A DNA stretch of 64,000 nucleotides from Campylorhamphus procurvoides (taxonomy: Eukaryota > Chordata > Aves > Passeriformes > Dendrocolaptidae): NCBI GenBank assembly GCA_013396655.1, contig WBMV01000852.1:310001-374000 (forward strand). The letters are read 5' to 3'. Below are positions 61,301 to 64,000 of this stretch, in pieces (within the stretch, counting starts at the first letter, position 1; each line of letters starts with the position of its first letter). The notes below the pieces were generated by a model. It did no database searches, was not told where the DNA came from, and was given only the letters and a program-made list of their open reading frames with translations. The position numbers and the translations under genes are program-made.

Positions 61301-64000
61301 TTTAAATTTACTGTGAGCTCTGCTGCAGTAAGGCAGAAGATCAAAGAAAGTGGCTTACTGCCTTCCAGTCAGCAGAAGTTCACAGGTCTTGCCTGTGACC
61401 AGACCTGTTTGTTACAGATTGGCCTCACTTCACCTAAGGGAATGAGCAGAAATAGCTGACTTACACCAAAAAAGAAAGATATATTGAATATGAAGAACTA
61501 CCATAAATTGTTGGAGGCAAATGAATCCATTTCCCCCAAATGTCCCTAACTGATTGTGAGACAGCTTCAAAAGTCCAGAGAATTTTGTACTTGGCATATG
61601 AAATGAATTTTTTGTGCATTTGGCTGATAGAGGAACTGAGTGAGCTAATTCTGTGGGCAGTTCTTGAAACTGGCAGGGGTTGTCCACGTTGCTCTGTACA
61701 GTGGGCTGTCCAGAGCCCAAATGGGAGCAATGCATCTCTTAGTGGATTCTCCTAGCCCTAGTAATGTGTTCTTAGGCATTTTTGTTTCTTGACTATACCT
61801 AAGAGATAGTCCAGTCAATATGGTGTAAAGCAGCTGTTTCCGTTCTCATTCTGCGAATTTAGTACATTTACTGCTTCACCAGTAAGAAGCCACAGGGATT
61901 TCTTGGAAAAATCTGGATGATAAGTAAAGCCTACCTTCAAGCCGAGTCTTTTAGGAATGTCCTTTTGAAAAGTTTTCCTGAAGAAAAGTGCACTCGTACT
62001 TGGAAAGTATTGTAATCAATATTTTAGTTAAGTGCTCAGAAAAAAAGGAAAAGAGAAAGCAAAGGAAATGGATATCCTTAGAGGAGACTGTGAACGTAAT
62101 TTATATTGCTTTCCATAGAGGATATACAGCTCAGAATGACTTCAAATCTTCAAATACTATTATTTCAAAAGTGAAAATAAGAGTAAAGAGCTGATGCTGT
62201 GTGAATGGTTGCCATTCTATAGGAGCCCAAACTTTTCTAGTCCTCAGGACGTGAATCAAAATGTAAAATGCTGCGTGGGTTATTGTGAGACTCCTAGTGC
62301 TGTTCATGAAGGCTATGGCATGGTCAGACCCTTATTCTAAGTTCTCAGCTGCCCCAGATCCGTCTCAGCCTCGAGGGTTCTGTGCTGTCCCGGTGTCTTG
62401 CTCCTGGGATCTTTCCTGAGAGCAGACAGCTTCTGGCAGACCACATCTTTCTGCTTCTCTCTGAGTTATTCAGCCAATTTATCAGGTGTGCAGCACTTCT
62501 TACTCTAGAGGTCAGTATAGTGCTAGGAATGGAAATGATGCATATCCAATTCTTTTTCCCTGATGAGATGTTCCAGGGTGAACTCTGAGCCTACTCCTTC
62601 CCATATAAGATGGAAGAGAAATTTCATACTGGGGAAATGTATTTGTAAAATCACAACAGCCAATATGGGAAGCTCAGAGGGCGTTAAAGAAAACAATCAT
62701 TGAGGCTCTTTGTTGAATGAAAGTTATGAATGCACTAGTAGTAATTTTCTGAAGCCATAGACAATAACATAATGTGAGTGGGTGATGGAAGAAATTACAT
62801 AGGGTGAAATTTAGAGAGCTGACAGCAGCCTATGTATCACTTAAGACCTATTTCTGAGGGCTTAATTGCGGCTTAAATAGCACACGGGCCTCCCGCTCAT
62901 CTTCTGAGTAGAAACAAATTCTGTCTAGAATGAGCACCATGAGCAGAACACAGAAAGTGTAATCTGATCAGCTGTCAAACTCCTGTGTTGAGGAAGGGGT
63001 GTTCTATACGGGGAACAGATGTGGGCAATGTAGATTTATGTTGTAGCACACACACTATAAAGTCTGACGCTGTGTTTCACCATAGGATGCACTGATGTTA
63101 GTCCAAAGAGATGCCATGAGAATATCAATCTCTAAACAAATGGGAAAACTGAGTAATGAGCAGACCCCAGGCGTTGTGGTAATCTACTCCATTTGTGTGC
63201 CAGCTGTGTGGCTGATAACACCAAAACAGTGGTGTTACAAGTGCTTTGGAGGCATTTACTTTACTTTTGGGCTGGCTTTCTGCAAATATTCAGACTTGGT
63301 GGCATGAATGCTTATATAAATAAAGTTTTAGCTTTGTTGTGTGACTATGTAAGATAAATCAGAACTGGATGGTGGCACGTGTCTTTGCTACAAAATGGTT
63401 GCATGCTGGTTCAGTCAGAGAAAAGAAAGAGCTCTGTACAGGCTTTGTGAGAGAGATCAAACTCCCAAGGCACTTTGCTTAGTGCTTATTGAATACTTAA
63501 TTTTTCTCATGTTTATGGTGTGCAGAATCAAAGCTGAACTGATTGAACTCTTCCTTATCTTTACATACTTGGATTTCTTGTAATATTTAACTTTTTCTTT
63601 GCATTTCCTGGACTTAGAATTCTTAGTTCTGAGATAATCAATATTCCGTTGTAATGTATTTTGTCATATGTTCCTGATAAGCATTTTCAACTTGAAGTCC
63701 TAATAAATGCTATTTTTGTTAGAAGAGAAAAGGTAAATTGAAATAGTCTCCTGATAGCCACTTTGAAAGCAGAAATAAAGATTAAATATTAGAACTACAG
63801 TAATAGCACTTTTCAAAACAAAGCTTGATGGATTTAATCATTTTCTTTTTAATTAAGAAGCAACCTGCAAATCATTGCTGTTCTCTGGAAGGAGATCTGT
63901 TATTCAGTTGTCTGCTAAATTGTTTGCAGGAATTCTATTCTGGTTCTGGGTTGGTTCACAAATTGTCTACTTTTATTATTCACAATGTGTGATTGGGCAT
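52321..64000. other. Unique non-coding stretch to the window end, no gene seen
   Basis: No exon, RNA gene or confident repeat was found in nearly 12 kb. A weak MIR-like scrap lies at about 58,790-58,855 (GCAAATCACACAGC then GTACAAATCCAGCTC). Poly(A) lies at about 59,126-59,137. A 173-codon minus frame at 59,780-60,301 has no domain. A regulatory candidate is at 62,860-62,990. AT-rich DNA with AATAAA words near 63,317 and 63,702 closes the window, but no transcript can be assigned to them. Confidence 0.5.
62860..62990. promoter_or_regulatory. Candidate conserved non-coding element
   Basis: GGGCTTAATTGCGGCTTAAATAG is followed by CACACGGGCCTCCCGCTCATC and TCTGATCAGCTGTCAAAC (E-box plus TGTCA). 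It combines paired TTAA/TAAT cores and retained CpGs in an otherwise CpG-poor region. Suggestive only. Confidence 0.2.

Noticed and set aside
1..64000. CRISPR arrays, tRNA genes, bacterial operons or phage genes
   Set aside because: No spaced identical repeats, no tRNA A/B box pair with a cloverleaf, and no ribosome-binding or operon organisation; the sequence is of vertebrate type.

Overview
The window looks like non-coding vertebrate nuclear DNA, most likely from a bird. It is AT-leaning and CpG-poor. Its recognisable repeats are CR1-type LINE relics (one carries the avian 3' end with ATTCTATG-like octamers), very old MIR/CORE-SINE-type fragments and one solo retroviral LTR. I see no Alu, L1 or other mammal-type young repeats and no bacterial features. 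These calls rest on sequence memory, not on a search. I could not support any protein-coding exon, tRNA, rRNA or CRISPR array. Nearly all open frames are chance or lie in repeats. The window is therefore either a stretch of gene desert or the inside of a very large intron.

Layout. Positions 1-1,100 hold two CpG clusters (297-546 and 961-1080) that stand out from the CpG-depleted background; the first contains an octamer ATGCAAAT and several homeodomain-type cores. Unique sequence follows to about 12 kb, broken by a MIR fragment at 6.8 kb. At 12,080-13,210 lies a long decayed CR1 with a ruined reverse transcriptase frame, and at 14,305-14,615 a better preserved CR1 3' end. A second long CR1 relic on the minus strand covers about 21,950-23,200. 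Beside it is a GC-rich block (23,230-23,740) of unknown origin and possibly more of the same LINE up to 24,340.

From 24 to 46 kb there are scattered ancient SINE fragments (24.75, 29.4, 35.4, 35.7 and 45.75 kb) and a minus-strand CR1/L3 3' end at 41.9 kb. Several unique stretches carry dense homeodomain or TALE-like motifs and could be conserved regulatory elements (16.15-16.49, 20.22-20.61, 25.43-25.62, 35.10-35.38 and 62.86-62.99 kb). The clearest non-standard structure is a diverged minisatellite at 50,020-50,612. It is built from roughly 20-22 bp units containing TGACCT half-sites, including two perfect DR1 nuclear-receptor sites. At 51,797-52,320 there is a CpG-rich, probably young, solo LTR on the minus strand with recognisable CCAAT, TATA and polyadenylation signals. 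The last 12 kb is unique and featureless apart from one candidate element.

No set of genes works together here. Any function in this window would be regulatory.
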